Source of the DNA: Methylomonas sp.
GTDB taxonomy: Bacteria > Pseudomonadota > Gammaproteobacteria > Methylococcales > Methylomonadaceae
Reading direction: 5' to 3'
Assembly: GCA_026988195.1 (NCBI GenBank)
Contig: JALSLS010000028.1
Coordinates: 1 to 26,092, forward strand
Length of the DNA stretch: 26,092 bases
Below the pieces are notes generated by a model that was not told the origin of the DNA, did no database searches, and saw nothing but the letters and a program-made list of their open reading frames with translations. A program made the position numbers and the translations under genes. Positions 16,850-24,277 of the stretch are shown here, piece by piece (position 1 is the first letter of the stretch; each line of letters opens with the position of its first letter).

Positions 16850-17170
16850 TCAAGAAGTAAGTTGCCCAAAGTGCAACAGTATAAAAGTTAAAAAGTCTGG
16901 GGCGAATGGTTACGGAAAACAATGTTATTATTGACGTAATCTAGAGTGTAAAACTAAAACATTCATGCTCGATTATAGCTACAAAGCTTGTGCCTATGGA
17001 GTAACTAATAAAATTGTTGAAATGGTAATTAATGGGAGTGGAGTTAGGAATACGGCATGGGTGCTAAAAACCAATAAAAACACGGTTGTCAATACGCTAA
17101 AAAATGGAAAACCAGCTCACGCAAGTGGTAACCTAAGTTTCAGACTAAATCAGCCTTCAGTGGTATTGAA
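16850..17170 (+). pseudogene. IS1-family InsA remnant
   Basis: The frame EVSCPKCNSIKVKKSG... carries the CPxC zinc-finger start of IS1 InsA, followed by CYY, a TGA stop at about 16932, then RNLECKTKTFMLDY. It continues, from an ATG at 16965, through NKIVEMVINGSGVRNTAW and NTVVNTLKN, the helix-turn-helix part of InsA. The nonsense codon breaks the zinc-ribbon region and the tail diverges after NGKPAHASG. InsA is the DNA-binding regulator of IS1 and its N-terminal part forms the InsAB' transposase by frameshifting. This copy is inactive. Confidence 0.85.
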
Positions 17171-17568
17171 TTGATCTGTGAAGAGACTAAGATAGACGAG
17201 CAACGGTCGTTTGCAAGGAGTAAGTCTAATCAACTCTGGATTTGGTATGTAGTTGGACACTCAACCAATGTTATTTTGGCTTATATTTCTGATAGACGAA
17301 AAATTATTTTTTTAAGGGCTTAAAAGCCATACTAGCTCCTTTAAAAATCAAACGTTGGGAGCTTATGAAAGGTATATTGAACCCAATAAGCACGAAGTGG
17401 GGGGAAAGGAATGCTCAAAAAATTGAACGTAAGAATTTAAATTTAAAAACATGGATTAAGCGGCTGACTTTGAAAAACAATTTGTTTTTCAAAGTCAGAA
17501 AAATGCCTGATATTGTTATTGGTTTATTGATTAACAAAGTCGAATTCTATGTGGATATTCATACATAA
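17168..17568 (+). pseudogene. IS1-family InsB transposase remnant with several frameshifts
   Basis: Pieces of InsB lie in order but in different frames. ELICEETKIDEQRSFARSKS and LWIWYVVGHSTNVILAYISD come first, with the first catalytic aspartate in KIDEQ. Then FKGLKAILAPLKIK, then GAYERYIEPNKHEVGG in another frame, then NAQKIERKNLNLKTWIKRLT, and finally KMPDIVIGLLINKVEFYVDIHT up to the stop at 17566-17568. The segment that should carry the second catalytic aspartate (TDDWGAYE in relatives) has lost those residues. The element has at least three frame breaks and is dead. I could not define terminal inverted repeats. Confidence 0.85.
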
Positions 17569-17803
17569 CTACAAATCGACCCACTGCCATACTATAAATA
17601 GTAAAGAAACTGTTATTTTATGTATACAAGACACCACAGAGCTAGATTTTAATAGTCAAGAAACAGAGAGTTTGGGGCGCTTGTCACACGATGCTGGACG
17701 TGGACATCCAACACTTTGTATCAGACCCGAACGAACCCTTTTAGGAATCAGTGACGCATGGATGTGGTATTGTGGAAATACTAAAAAAAAGTTTGTAAAG
17801 TAA
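17569..17803 (+). pseudogene. IS4-family transposase fragment
   Basis: The frame reads KETVILCIQDTTELDFNSQ, then ESLGRLSHDAGRGHP and TLLGISDAWMWYCG before a stop at 17801-17803. IQDTTELDF with its catalytic aspartate, GLGPLS-like and GVLDAWMW-like blocks are typical of IS4/IS50-group transposases. Some residues between GRGHP and the PERT block (normally MYLHPTYAVTPER) are altered or missing. The N-terminal DNA-binding part and the rest of the catalytic core are absent. It is joined directly to the end of the IS1 remnant, so one open frame (from 17549) spans both by chance and is not a real gene. Confidence 0.8.
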
Positions 17804-18048
17804 TATATTCATCAGTCTTGACTTCACTCTTTGGCGATGGACTGTTTCGTTACAACCCATTATACAACCAAGGCATAATTAGTTTCTATTTGTTTTATGT
17901 GGGAATTCAGGGTACTGTTTTTTTAATATTCTTTACAGCAGGGCCATGAGTATATATTGGGGCTGAAGTTTCCTAATTATTGGATTGCAATACTTACTTT
18001 ATTATGCAAAAGGTCTCAGTTAATTTTTAGTTTAGGTTGATATTTGAA

Positions 18049-18936
18049 ATGAAGTATAAAAAACTGGGTAATACTGATATGGAGGCTTCTATATTAGGGT
18101 TTGGTTGTTCAAGAATAGCCTCATTGACAACAAAGTATAGTCGTTATGAGATTGAAAAAACATTAGAATTAGCATTTGATCAAGGTATTAATTTTTTTGA
18201 TACTGCAGATATTTATGGTCAAGGGGATAGTGAAAAGCTATTAGGGAAAGTTTTTAAGCAGCATCGAGATAATGTCTTATTTTGTTCTAAAGCTGGGTTA
18301 ACCCTAAGTGCTCCGCAGCAGTGCATTCGATATGTAAAGCCATTTCTTAGGCCGTGTCTAAGTTACCTTTCTTCAGTCTCCAGAAAAACAACAGCAGTAC
18401 GCAAACAAATAGAACGTCAGTGTTTTCGAGAGAGTTATATACAAAAACAAATTGAAAGTAGTTTAAAACGTTTAAATACGGATTATATGGATTTATTTCT
18501 CTTACATAACCCTCCTACAGAAATTATTGAAAATTCAGGTATTTTTGAAATGCTTGATAATTTAAAGACAAAAGGAATGCTTCGTCATTATGGAGTGTCT
18601 TGCCAGGAACATGAGGATGCTTGGTTATGTTTAAAAAATAATAATATTTCTTGTCTTCAGCTTGACCTTGATCCACTTAAGATTCAGAAAAGTGGTGCTT
18701 TACTTAATAAAATTTCTCATCAAGGTGTTGGCATTATTGCTAGGGAGTGTTTAAAAGACCATCATTTATTTTCTGCTCAGGTGGATGTCAGTTTGCCTAG
18801 TGGTTTTCAGAAAAAGAATTATAGTTCGCAACAACATGCTTTAAAATATGTATTGCAAGATAATAGTATTAACGTTGTCTTGGTAGGAATGGCATGTCGA
18901 AAACACTTAATTGATAATTTGGCCGCTATTGGTTAA
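18049..18936 (+). CDS. Aldo/keto reductase
   Basis: This 295-residue NAD(P)H-dependent oxidoreductase has the TIM-barrel AKR fold. The start MKYKKLGNTDMEASILGFGC is typical, and for that reason I prefer the ATG at 18049 over a TTG at 18037. The catalytic tetrad is complete: D51 and Y56 in FFDTADIYGQG, K81 in LFCSKAGL and H154 in LFLLHNP. Later motifs are MLRHYGVSCQ and the C-terminal cofactor-binding region (VVLVGMACRKHL). It is followed 57 bases later by a GMC oxidoreductase gene on the same strand, suggesting a pair that interconverts hydroxyl and keto groups on a sugar or alcohol. The substrate is unknown. IS debris lies directly upstream. Confidence 0.9.
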   Translation: MKYKKLGNTDMEASILGFGCSRIASLTTKYSRYEIEKTLELAFDQGINFFDTADIYGQGDSEKLLGKVFKQHRDNVLFCSKAGLTLSAPQQCIRYVKPFLRPCLSYLSSVSRKTTAVRKQIERQCFRESYIQKQIESSLKRLNTDYMDLFLLHNPPTEIIENSGIFEMLDNLKTKGMLRHYGVSCQEHEDAWLCLKNNNISCLQLDLDPLKIQKSGALLNKISHQGVGIIARECLKDHHLFSAQVDVSLPSGFQKKNYSSQQHALKYVLQDNSINVVLVGMACRKHLIDNLAAIG

Positions 18937-18993
18937 TGGTATTTGTATGAAATTGATATTAGACTTGATTTTCCAATGTATTGAGACACTTAA

Positions 18994-20649
18994 ATGATCA
19001 TTGATGCTAATAAAGTTTTACCTGGTTCTGAATTAACCTGTGATATCTGTATTGTTGGTGCAGGTGCTGCTGGAATTACTCTTGCACTGGAATTGGCACA
19101 ATCAAGTTTAGATGTTATTTTAATTGAAGCTGGAAAATCTGATAGTAGTGGTAAAAGTCAGCAATTATATCAAGGGAGTGTGGCCGACCAGCAGCGGCAT
19201 TTACCTGCTGACCAGGCACGCTACCGCCAGTTAGGAGGAACCACTTCAATGTGGGGAGGGCGTTGTATTCCTTATGACCCCTTAGATTTTGAAACGCGTA
19301 TTTTTGTGGAAAACTCAGGTTGGCCAATCACTCGAAAAGAATTAGACCCTTTTTATAAAAGAGCACATGTTTATTGTCAATGTGGTGATTTTAATTATAA
19401 TGTTCAGGAGGCTTTACTTCATGAAACGAATGCAATGATACCTGGGTTTGAAGACGGTGATATTATTACCTCGACTATTGAACGATGGAGTCCTCCTACT
19501 CACTTTGGTAAAACGTACAGAAAACAGCTTAAAGGGGCTAGTAATATAAGAGTTTACCTTAAAGCTATCGTAACCGATATAGAAAGTAATGAAAAAGGAG
19601 ATACAATAATAGGGTTGTCGATTAAAACGCAAGCTGATCATAACCTTCGTGTAAAAGCAAAAATGTTTGTGCTGAGTGGTGGAGGGCTTGAAGTAACCCG
19701 ATTATTGTTAACTTCCAACACAATACATAAAAATGGAATAGGAAACCATTCTGGGTGGTTGGGTAAATGTTATATGCCTCATATTCATGGTTCTATTGCA
19801 TCTGTATCATTCAAACAGAACCTTGATATTATCTTTGGTTATGAGAAAGATGAAAGTGAAACTTATTGCCGTAGACGACTATGTCTATCAAAAAAGGCTC
19901 AAAATGAATTAAAGGTTTTGAATATGTATTTTTTGTTGGACAGGCCATTAATTGGTGATCCAAAACATGGAAATGCGCTGTTATCTTTAGCATTTATTGC
20001 CAAGCAATTACAACAAAAAAGTGTTAAACAGGATATTGGCACTGGAAAGTATGGCCTGTATCTATCTCATATTAAAAATGTTATTTCTGGATCAGCTGGA
20101 CTTGTTTATGTACTCCCGCAATTTAGCCGCAAACGGTTTTTACAAAAAAGAAGAATTCCATCCTTAATTCAAAAGCCTAGAAATAATAATTTTAGCCTTT
20201 ATTTTCAATCAGAACAGGCTCCAATGCCTGAAAGCCAAGTTTTTTTAACAAACAAGAAAGATAGGTATGGTAACCCTCAGATTAATATTGACTTTAAAAT
20301 AAGCGAGTTGGATGTGGACAGCGTATATAAATCACATAAATTAATACAAAAAGAACTTACAAGACAGAATTGCGGCACTTTAACATTTAATACCAATAAT
20401 ACAATTGATGATATTCGTAATAGTAATGCCGTAATGGGACACCATATAGGTACTACACGAATGTCTAAAGATATAAATAAGGGGGTTGTTGATGAAAACT
20501 GTAAAATTCACAATATAACAAACCTCTTTATAGCAAGTAGCTCAGTTTTCCCAACCAGTAGTCAAGCAAATCCAGTTTTAACAATTGTTGCATTAGCAAA
20601 TAGGCTTGCTGATCACCTGAAAACAATGAATATTAATCTTAGTAACTAA
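18994..20649 (+). CDS. GMC-family FAD-dependent oxidoreductase
   Basis: This 551-residue flavoprotein belongs to the glucose-methanol-choline family, which oxidises primary or secondary alcohol groups. CDICIVGAGAAGITLALELA (16-35) is the FAD-binding Rossmann motif with E45 as ribose ligand, and LGGTTSMWGGRCIPYDP (80-96) is the conserved GMC segment that lies over the flavin. The GMC_oxred_C domain has the active-site histidine region GHHIGTTRM (482-490) and the closing SSQANPVLTIVALANRLADHL. No signal peptide or Tat motif is visible, so it is probably cytoplasmic. The ATG lacks a strong ribosome-binding site. Paired with the aldo/keto reductase upstream. A sugar or nucleotide-sugar substrate is inference from the EPS context. 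Confidence 0.9.
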   Translation: MIIDANKVLPGSELTCDICIVGAGAAGITLALELAQSSLDVILIEAGKSDSSGKSQQLYQGSVADQQRHLPADQARYRQLGGTTSMWGGRCIPYDPLDFETRIFVENSGWPITRKELDPFYKRAHVYCQCGDFNYNVQEALLHETNAMIPGFEDGDIITSTIERWSPPTHFGKTYRKQLKGASNIRVYLKAIVTDIESNEKGDTIIGLSIKTQADHNLRVKAKMFVLSGGGLEVTRLLLTSNTIHKNGIGNHSGWLGKCYMPHIHGSIASVSFKQNLDIIFGYEKDESETYCRRRLCLSKKAQNELKVLNMYFLLDRPLIGDPKHGNALLSLAFIAKQLQQKSVKQDIGTGKYGLYLSHIKNVISGSAGLVYVLPQFSRKRFLQKRRIPSLIQKPRNNNFSLYFQSEQAPMPESQVFLTNKKDRYGNPQINIDFKISELDVDSVYKSHKLIQKELTRQNCGTLTFNTNNTIDDIRNSNAVMGHHIGTTRMSKDINKGVVDENCKIHNITNLFIASSSVFPTSSQANPVLTIVALANRLADHLKTMNINLSN

Positions 20650-20731
20650 TGGGTGAGTGCCTCTTAATGTATAAGGCTACAAAAGGTTCTATAAAAGTAG
20701 CTCCTCCAAAGCCATGATAATCGCACTTAAA

Positions 20732-20879
20732 TCAAGTTGAGTATAAAATTAACTTGCGGTATGCATCATCCCCCTGCTTTAAGTTGTTCAGCTTTAATCT
20801 CACCTTTACACGTTTTATTTTTCTTCAGCAGGTTTAAAGCAATATGACGTATTACAGCAAGGTTTTCTGAGTTATGTCC
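20732..20879 (-). pseudogene. ISAs1-family transposase remnant (C-terminal piece)
   Basis: On the minus strand the frame from 20879 reads GHNSENLAVIRHIALNLLKK, then NKTCKGEIKAEQLKAGG and a stop; with one base shifted it continues as DDAYRKLIL. The order AENxAxxRrxALNLLK, then KxxIKAKRLxAGWDDxY, is the closing block of ISAs1 transposases. Only about 50 residues remain and a frameshift is present. It abuts an IS66 fragment at about 20880. The 80 bases before it (20650-20731) hold nothing I recognise. Confidence 0.75.
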
Positions 20880-21105
20880 TTTTCGAACAATGTGGGCACG
20901 GACTATGTGGTTCACATTTGTTGCGTGAGTTAACGTTTATTATCGAGTCTAATGATGACAAATGGGCGAGCAACATGAAGCATTTATTGCAGGAAACTTG
21001 CAAAAGGTCTCTACCCGTATTGATAAAAAACTGAATGATCAGGAATTAGTTAACTTGCAAAAGCGGTATCGTAATATGCTGACGCGGGGTTATAAGGAGA
21101 TGAGA
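20880..21105 (+). pseudogene. IS66-family TnpC transposase remnant
   Basis: The frame from 20882 reads CGHGLCGSHLLRELTFIIES followed by NDDKWASNMKHLLQET. After a frame change near 21000 it continues as KVSTRIDKKLNDQELVNLQKRY and RNMLTRGYKEM. The sequence ALCNAHHLREL-x(10)-W-x3-M-x2-LL is the C-terminal half of the IS66 transposase catalytic domain. Both the N-terminal part and the C-terminus are missing. It ends only about seven bases short of the stop codon of the convergent GT4 gene. The short frame that begins at 20962 is part of this remnant, not a gene. Confidence 0.78.
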
Positions 21106-21111
21106 AGCCCC

Positions 21112-22209
21112 CTATTTCTTTATTTTATTATAAATTTCTATTGTTTTATCAGCAATATTTCCCCATGAATTATATTTCATGCTTGCAACAGCATGGGATG
21201 CCAATCTCTTTTGTAATTGTTTATCTCTTAAAAGGTTGATAGTTTCTTTTGCCAATTTTTTTGCATCTTTCGGGGGAATAATAATACCCGTTTTTCCTGC
21301 TTCTATAACATCTTTAAAGCCCGCTACATCGGTTGCAATGACTGGTATTTTAAAATTAAAGGCTGTTGAGATAACTCCACTATTCCAACCTGAATAATAC
21401 GGTAAGACAACAATATCCGCACAATTAAAAAAACCTGCCATTTCATCAAAACTTACATACTTTGGGATAAGCCTCACATGGTTTTTAAGTTGAAGTTTAG
21501 AAATGCTATCTTTATAAGGCTGTATATCCTCTAATGGTTTTCCAACGATATATAGCAGTGTCTCTGGTCGTTGCGAAACTATCTCTGGCATAGCTTGAAT
21601 TAATGTATGTATTCCTTTTCGTGCTTCTATTAAACCAAAACATAATAAAACACTTTTACCTTTTGGTATGTCAGGTGTTTTTGGAATCAATTCATTTTTT
21701 AAAAATGCTAGTAAATCAGGAATCGATAAAATACTGATTTTATTGGAAGGAACTTGGAAAAACTCAATGATATCTTTTTGGTTATTTTTGGTATTTAAAA
21801 ATATGTGGTCAAATTGCTTATAAAGTTGCCTGAAAATATGAACATGTAATTTACCATTATTATTAGGTAAAACATCTTGTGGGGTATAAACAAAAGGTGC
21901 TTTGCTAAAAATACGAATTAAACTGCATAAAAATAAGTATACAGCGGGGTGCTGTGCTCCCTGAAAATGAACAATATCAGGTTTAAATGTAATTAATAGA
22001 TAAAAAAAACGACAAAGCTTAAGTGGGTGGGGGTGAAAACGATCAAATACCTCTAGAAAAAGATAGTCTTTGTGAAAGTGTTTTAACTCAAAACCTACAG
22101 CTGTCGCTAAAAAAACATTATTACCCTTTTGTACTAATGTATTAGCAAGATTGTGAGTGTATTGAATTGTTCCAGCTTTTCCAGCAGGGCTTATCAATAA
22201 AATTTTCAT
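21112..22209 (-). CDS. Family 4 glycosyltransferase without the usual EX7E glutamates
   Basis: This 365-residue GT-B protein has MKILLISPAGKAGTIQYTHNLA at its start and a donor-binding half with CFGLIEARKGIHTL, VRLIPKYVSFDEM, ADIVVLPYY and KIPVIATDVAGFKDVI. In place of the EX7E motif it reads GWNSGVISTAFNFK, a form found in some GT4 subfamilies, so the protein may still be active. It starts with an ATG at 22209 that overlaps the stop codon of the flippase gene in ATGA (4-base overlap), so the two are almost certainly translationally coupled. It is convergent with the GMC gene across IS remnants and likely completes the repeat unit or acts just before flipping. Confidence 0.88.
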   Translation of the reverse strand: MKILLISPAGKAGTIQYTHNLANTLVQKGNNVFLATAVGFELKHFHKDYLFLEVFDRFHPHPLKLCRFFYLLITFKPDIVHFQGAQHPAVYLFLCSLIRIFSKAPFVYTPQDVLPNNNGKLHVHIFRQLYKQFDHIFLNTKNNQKDIIEFFQVPSNKISILSIPDLLAFLKNELIPKTPDIPKGKSVLLCFGLIEARKGIHTLIQAMPEIVSQRPETLLYIVGKPLEDIQPYKDSISKLQLKNHVRLIPKYVSFDEMAGFFNCADIVVLPYYSGWNSGVISTAFNFKIPVIATDVAGFKDVIEAGKTGIIIPPKDAKKLAKETINLLRDKQLQKRLASHAVASMKYNSWGNIADKTIEIYNKIKK

Positions 22210-23477
22210 AATATAGATAGTTTATTTTTATGTCTGAATGTATTCCAGAGTGTAACAGAAGATGCAATTAGATAAACTATTCGCGCAAATAATGTTGCAA
22301 TGGCAGCGCCTATAGCTGCATATAAAGGGACAAGATAATAACTTGAAAGTAGCCAAGAAAACAATGACAACATGGTAATACTGCTCCAATAATGTGCCTT
22401 TTCATTGGCCAGAAAAAATAGGTTAAGAGGTTGCACTAACATAGTCAATAAAGTACCAACAAACAAGACTTTAAAAACAAGGGAGCTACCAATATATTGT
22501 TCACCATATATCATCAAAATAAGAGGCTCAATAAAATAGAATACAGGCAATAAAATAATAATGATAGAACAAGAAAGTATTAGACTTTTTCTAATAAAAT
22601 CTATTGATTCTCTATGGCCTTTCAATTTTAAAATTTTAGGGTATTGAACTGTGATAATTGTATTTGTAATATGTTCAAATATTAATAGTAAGTTGGAGCC
22701 TGCAGCATAAATTCCAACTTCATGATTCCCAAAAAAATAGCCTAATATTGGAATCGATAAGAAATTAATTAAGACAAGGCAGACTAAAGAAATTGTTATC
22801 CATTTACTAAAATGTAATTGACTTTTAATTTCATGGTAGTCAAATCTTGCATTAGTAAAGCGTTTTCTTAGGGCAGTTATTGTGCTTACACTACAAATAA
22901 AGTAGCAACCAACAAAAACTAAGATTAAATTAGTTAACGTAAACTGTCCTATTTTTAATAGAATAGGTATTGCAACTAAACGAATTAAATTAATTATTGG
23001 AGATAAAATTCCATGTTTTATAAACGACTCTGATGCTTGTAAAGTTGATAAACAAAAAGTCCATAATGTTATTGCAAGCGAAGCTAAACAACCAAAAAAG
23101 ATAGGATCTATATAATCTGAATTTTTAAATATATTCAACGCAATACTTTGACTGAAGAAGGCTCCATTCATAGCAAGTAAAATACCAAAGAATAGTCTTA
23201 TTAGTAGGGCATTAAACAAAACTGTCCCAGTGCCTTTTTTATTATTGTTAAGACATGCTGAATAATTTCGAATAAACGCATCAGAAAAAACATCACCAAC
23301 AAAACAACTTCCAATTTGAGCCCAGACCAAGAAAAATGAAAAAATACCAAACTTGTCGGGACCCAGTAACCTTGCAATGATTAAGCTAACAATAAAACCA
23401 AGGCCTGATGCCCCTACTTTTCCAGAGAATACAGCTAAAAAATGAACAATTAGTTGCTTATTATATTTTTTACTCAT
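22206..23477 (-). CDS. Wzx-type polysaccharide flippase (MOP superfamily)
   Basis: The protein has 423 residues from the ATG at 23477. A TTG six codons upstream is possible, but AGAG lies six bases before the ATG. It has about 12 hydrophobic segments spread evenly, starting with LAVFSGKVGASGLGFIVSLIIARLLGPDKFGIFSF, the usual opening of Polysacc_synt proteins (helix 1, then A-R-x-LGP-x-x-G). Basic residues cluster on the cytoplasmic loops. Wzx flippases move undecaprenyl-linked repeat units from the cytoplasmic to the periplasmic face of the inner membrane. No other flippase is seen in the window, so this one very probably serves the EPS block at 675-16419 although it lies on the opposite strand. 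It is the first gene of a two-gene operon with the GT4. Confidence 0.88.
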   Translation of the reverse strand: MSKKYNKQLIVHFLAVFSGKVGASGLGFIVSLIIARLLGPDKFGIFSFFLVWAQIGSCFVGDVFSDAFIRNYSACLNNNKKGTGTVLFNALLIRLFFGILLAMNGAFFSQSIALNIFKNSDYIDPIFFGCLASLAITLWTFCLSTLQASESFIKHGILSPIINLIRLVAIPILLKIGQFTLTNLILVFVGCYFICSVSTITALRKRFTNARFDYHEIKSQLHFSKWITISLVCLVLINFLSIPILGYFFGNHEVGIYAAGSNLLLIFEHITNTIITVQYPKILKLKGHRESIDFIRKSLILSCSIIIILLPVFYFIEPLILMIYGEQYIGSSLVFKVLFVGTLLTMLVQPLNLFFLANEKAHYWSSITMLSLFSWLLSSYYLVPLYAAIGAAIATLFARIVYLIASSVTLWNTFRHKNKLSIL

Positions 23478-23573
23478 ATTTATCTCTGTGTACAAAAAAA
23501 TATTTTAAATTATACTATTAGAGCTAGCTAATAACACCACAGCTATTCATTTTCCAGTCGCAAGGTTGAAACC

Positions 23574-23590
23574 TTCGCCTTTTAGGCGAA
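23574..23590 (+). repeat. Left-end hairpin of an IS200/IS605-type element
   Basis: TTCGCC (23574-23579) and GGCGAA (23585-23590) form a perfect 6-bp stem around TTTTA. It lies 30 bases before the remnant transposase start at 23621. IS200/IS605 elements have subterminal hairpins that TnpA recognises instead of inverted repeats. The same TTTTA loop occurs in the right-end hairpin, which supports the pairing. Confidence 0.65.
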
Positions 23591-23620
23591 CAGATTTATC
23601 TCAAGTGACATAATAACAGG

Positions 23621-23937
23621 ATGGATTATCGTTATGGCAGTCATACAGTTTACAATATTGAATATCACTTTGTTTAGGTCATAAAATACATATGCCAAGT
23701 ATTACAAGGTTATGTTAGCTTGCGAGTAAGAGAGCTAGTAAGGCAAACTTGTGAAGCATTTGAGATCAAGATATTGTCAGGAGTAGTAAGTAAAGATCAT
23801 GTGCATATGGGGCAGGCATTTTTGGGCAAGAGGCTATTTTTACGTCACGGTAGGGAAAATGGATCGAAGAAATGATAAAAAATTACCTTGAACATCATTT
23901 TGAAGCCAGTCCGAATGATAATTTCAAAACGGAGTGA
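23621..23937 (+). pseudogene. IS200/IS605-family TnpA remnant
   Basis: The frame starts MDYRYGSHTVYNIEYHFV and stops at a TAG at 23675-23677, where relatives have tryptophan. It then continues VIKY..., GYVSLRVRELVRQTCEAFEI and SGVVSKDHVHM, which includes the HUH metal-binding motif (HVH). After that it jumps to HFWARGYF-like, then, after frame changes, EEMIKNYLEHHFEASPNDNF with the catalytic tyrosine. About 40 codons between HVHM and the HFWARGY block are missing. With a stop codon, an internal deletion and frameshifts, it cannot make single-strand transposase. No TnpB is present. Confidence 0.85.
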
Positions 23938-23996
23938 GCGGAAATAACAGGGCTATTTGTCCTGTATCCCGGCTTTCAGTCGCCAAGCTCCCTAAC

Positions 23997-24017
23997 CCAT
24001 CTGCTTTTAGCGGGTGG
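23997..24017 (+). repeat. Right-end hairpin of the IS200/IS605-type element
   Basis: CCATCTGC (23997-24004) pairs with GCGGGTGG (24010-24017) around a TTTTA loop; the stem has eight pairs, two of them G-T wobbles. It lies 60 bases after the TnpA remnant's stop codon and shares its loop with the left-end hairpin. The element therefore spans roughly 23560-24030. Bases 24031-24277 beyond it hold nothing I recognise apart from the next gene's ribosome-binding site. Confidence 0.55.
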
Positions 24018-24277
24018 TTGTTTAGTTATACCTACATTTAATATTGTACGGTTTCGTCGTGCCAAGGAAATAATGTGTCTTGAGTATTCAGTGATGCTTG
24101 TGCTAATGTGTTGTGCGCACTACTTATTCACCTGTACTTTTAGATTGCTTTCCACTTCATGTATGAGTGATTTTTTTAGCTATGGAAGCTAGAAATTCAT
24201 TTACATTAAGGCGGTATGCATGAAGCACTCTTGGTTACCTATTAAGTATGATTCTAAAAATATAAAAGGATACTCCA

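Noticed and set aside
17549..17803. 84-codon frame spanning the IS1 end and the IS4 piece
   Set aside because: Its first part is out of frame with InsB and its second part is an IS4 fragment, so it is a chance fusion of two remnants, not a gene.
20962..21168. 68-codon frame between the GMC and GT4 genes
   Set aside because: Its middle matches the frameshifted part of an IS66 transposase, and its tail overlaps the GT4 gene antisense. It is not a separate gene.
24031..24277. Search for a riboswitch (for example a c-di-GMP type) before the GH26-like gene
   Set aside because: No conserved aptamer core sequence was recognised; only a good ribosome-binding site is visible.
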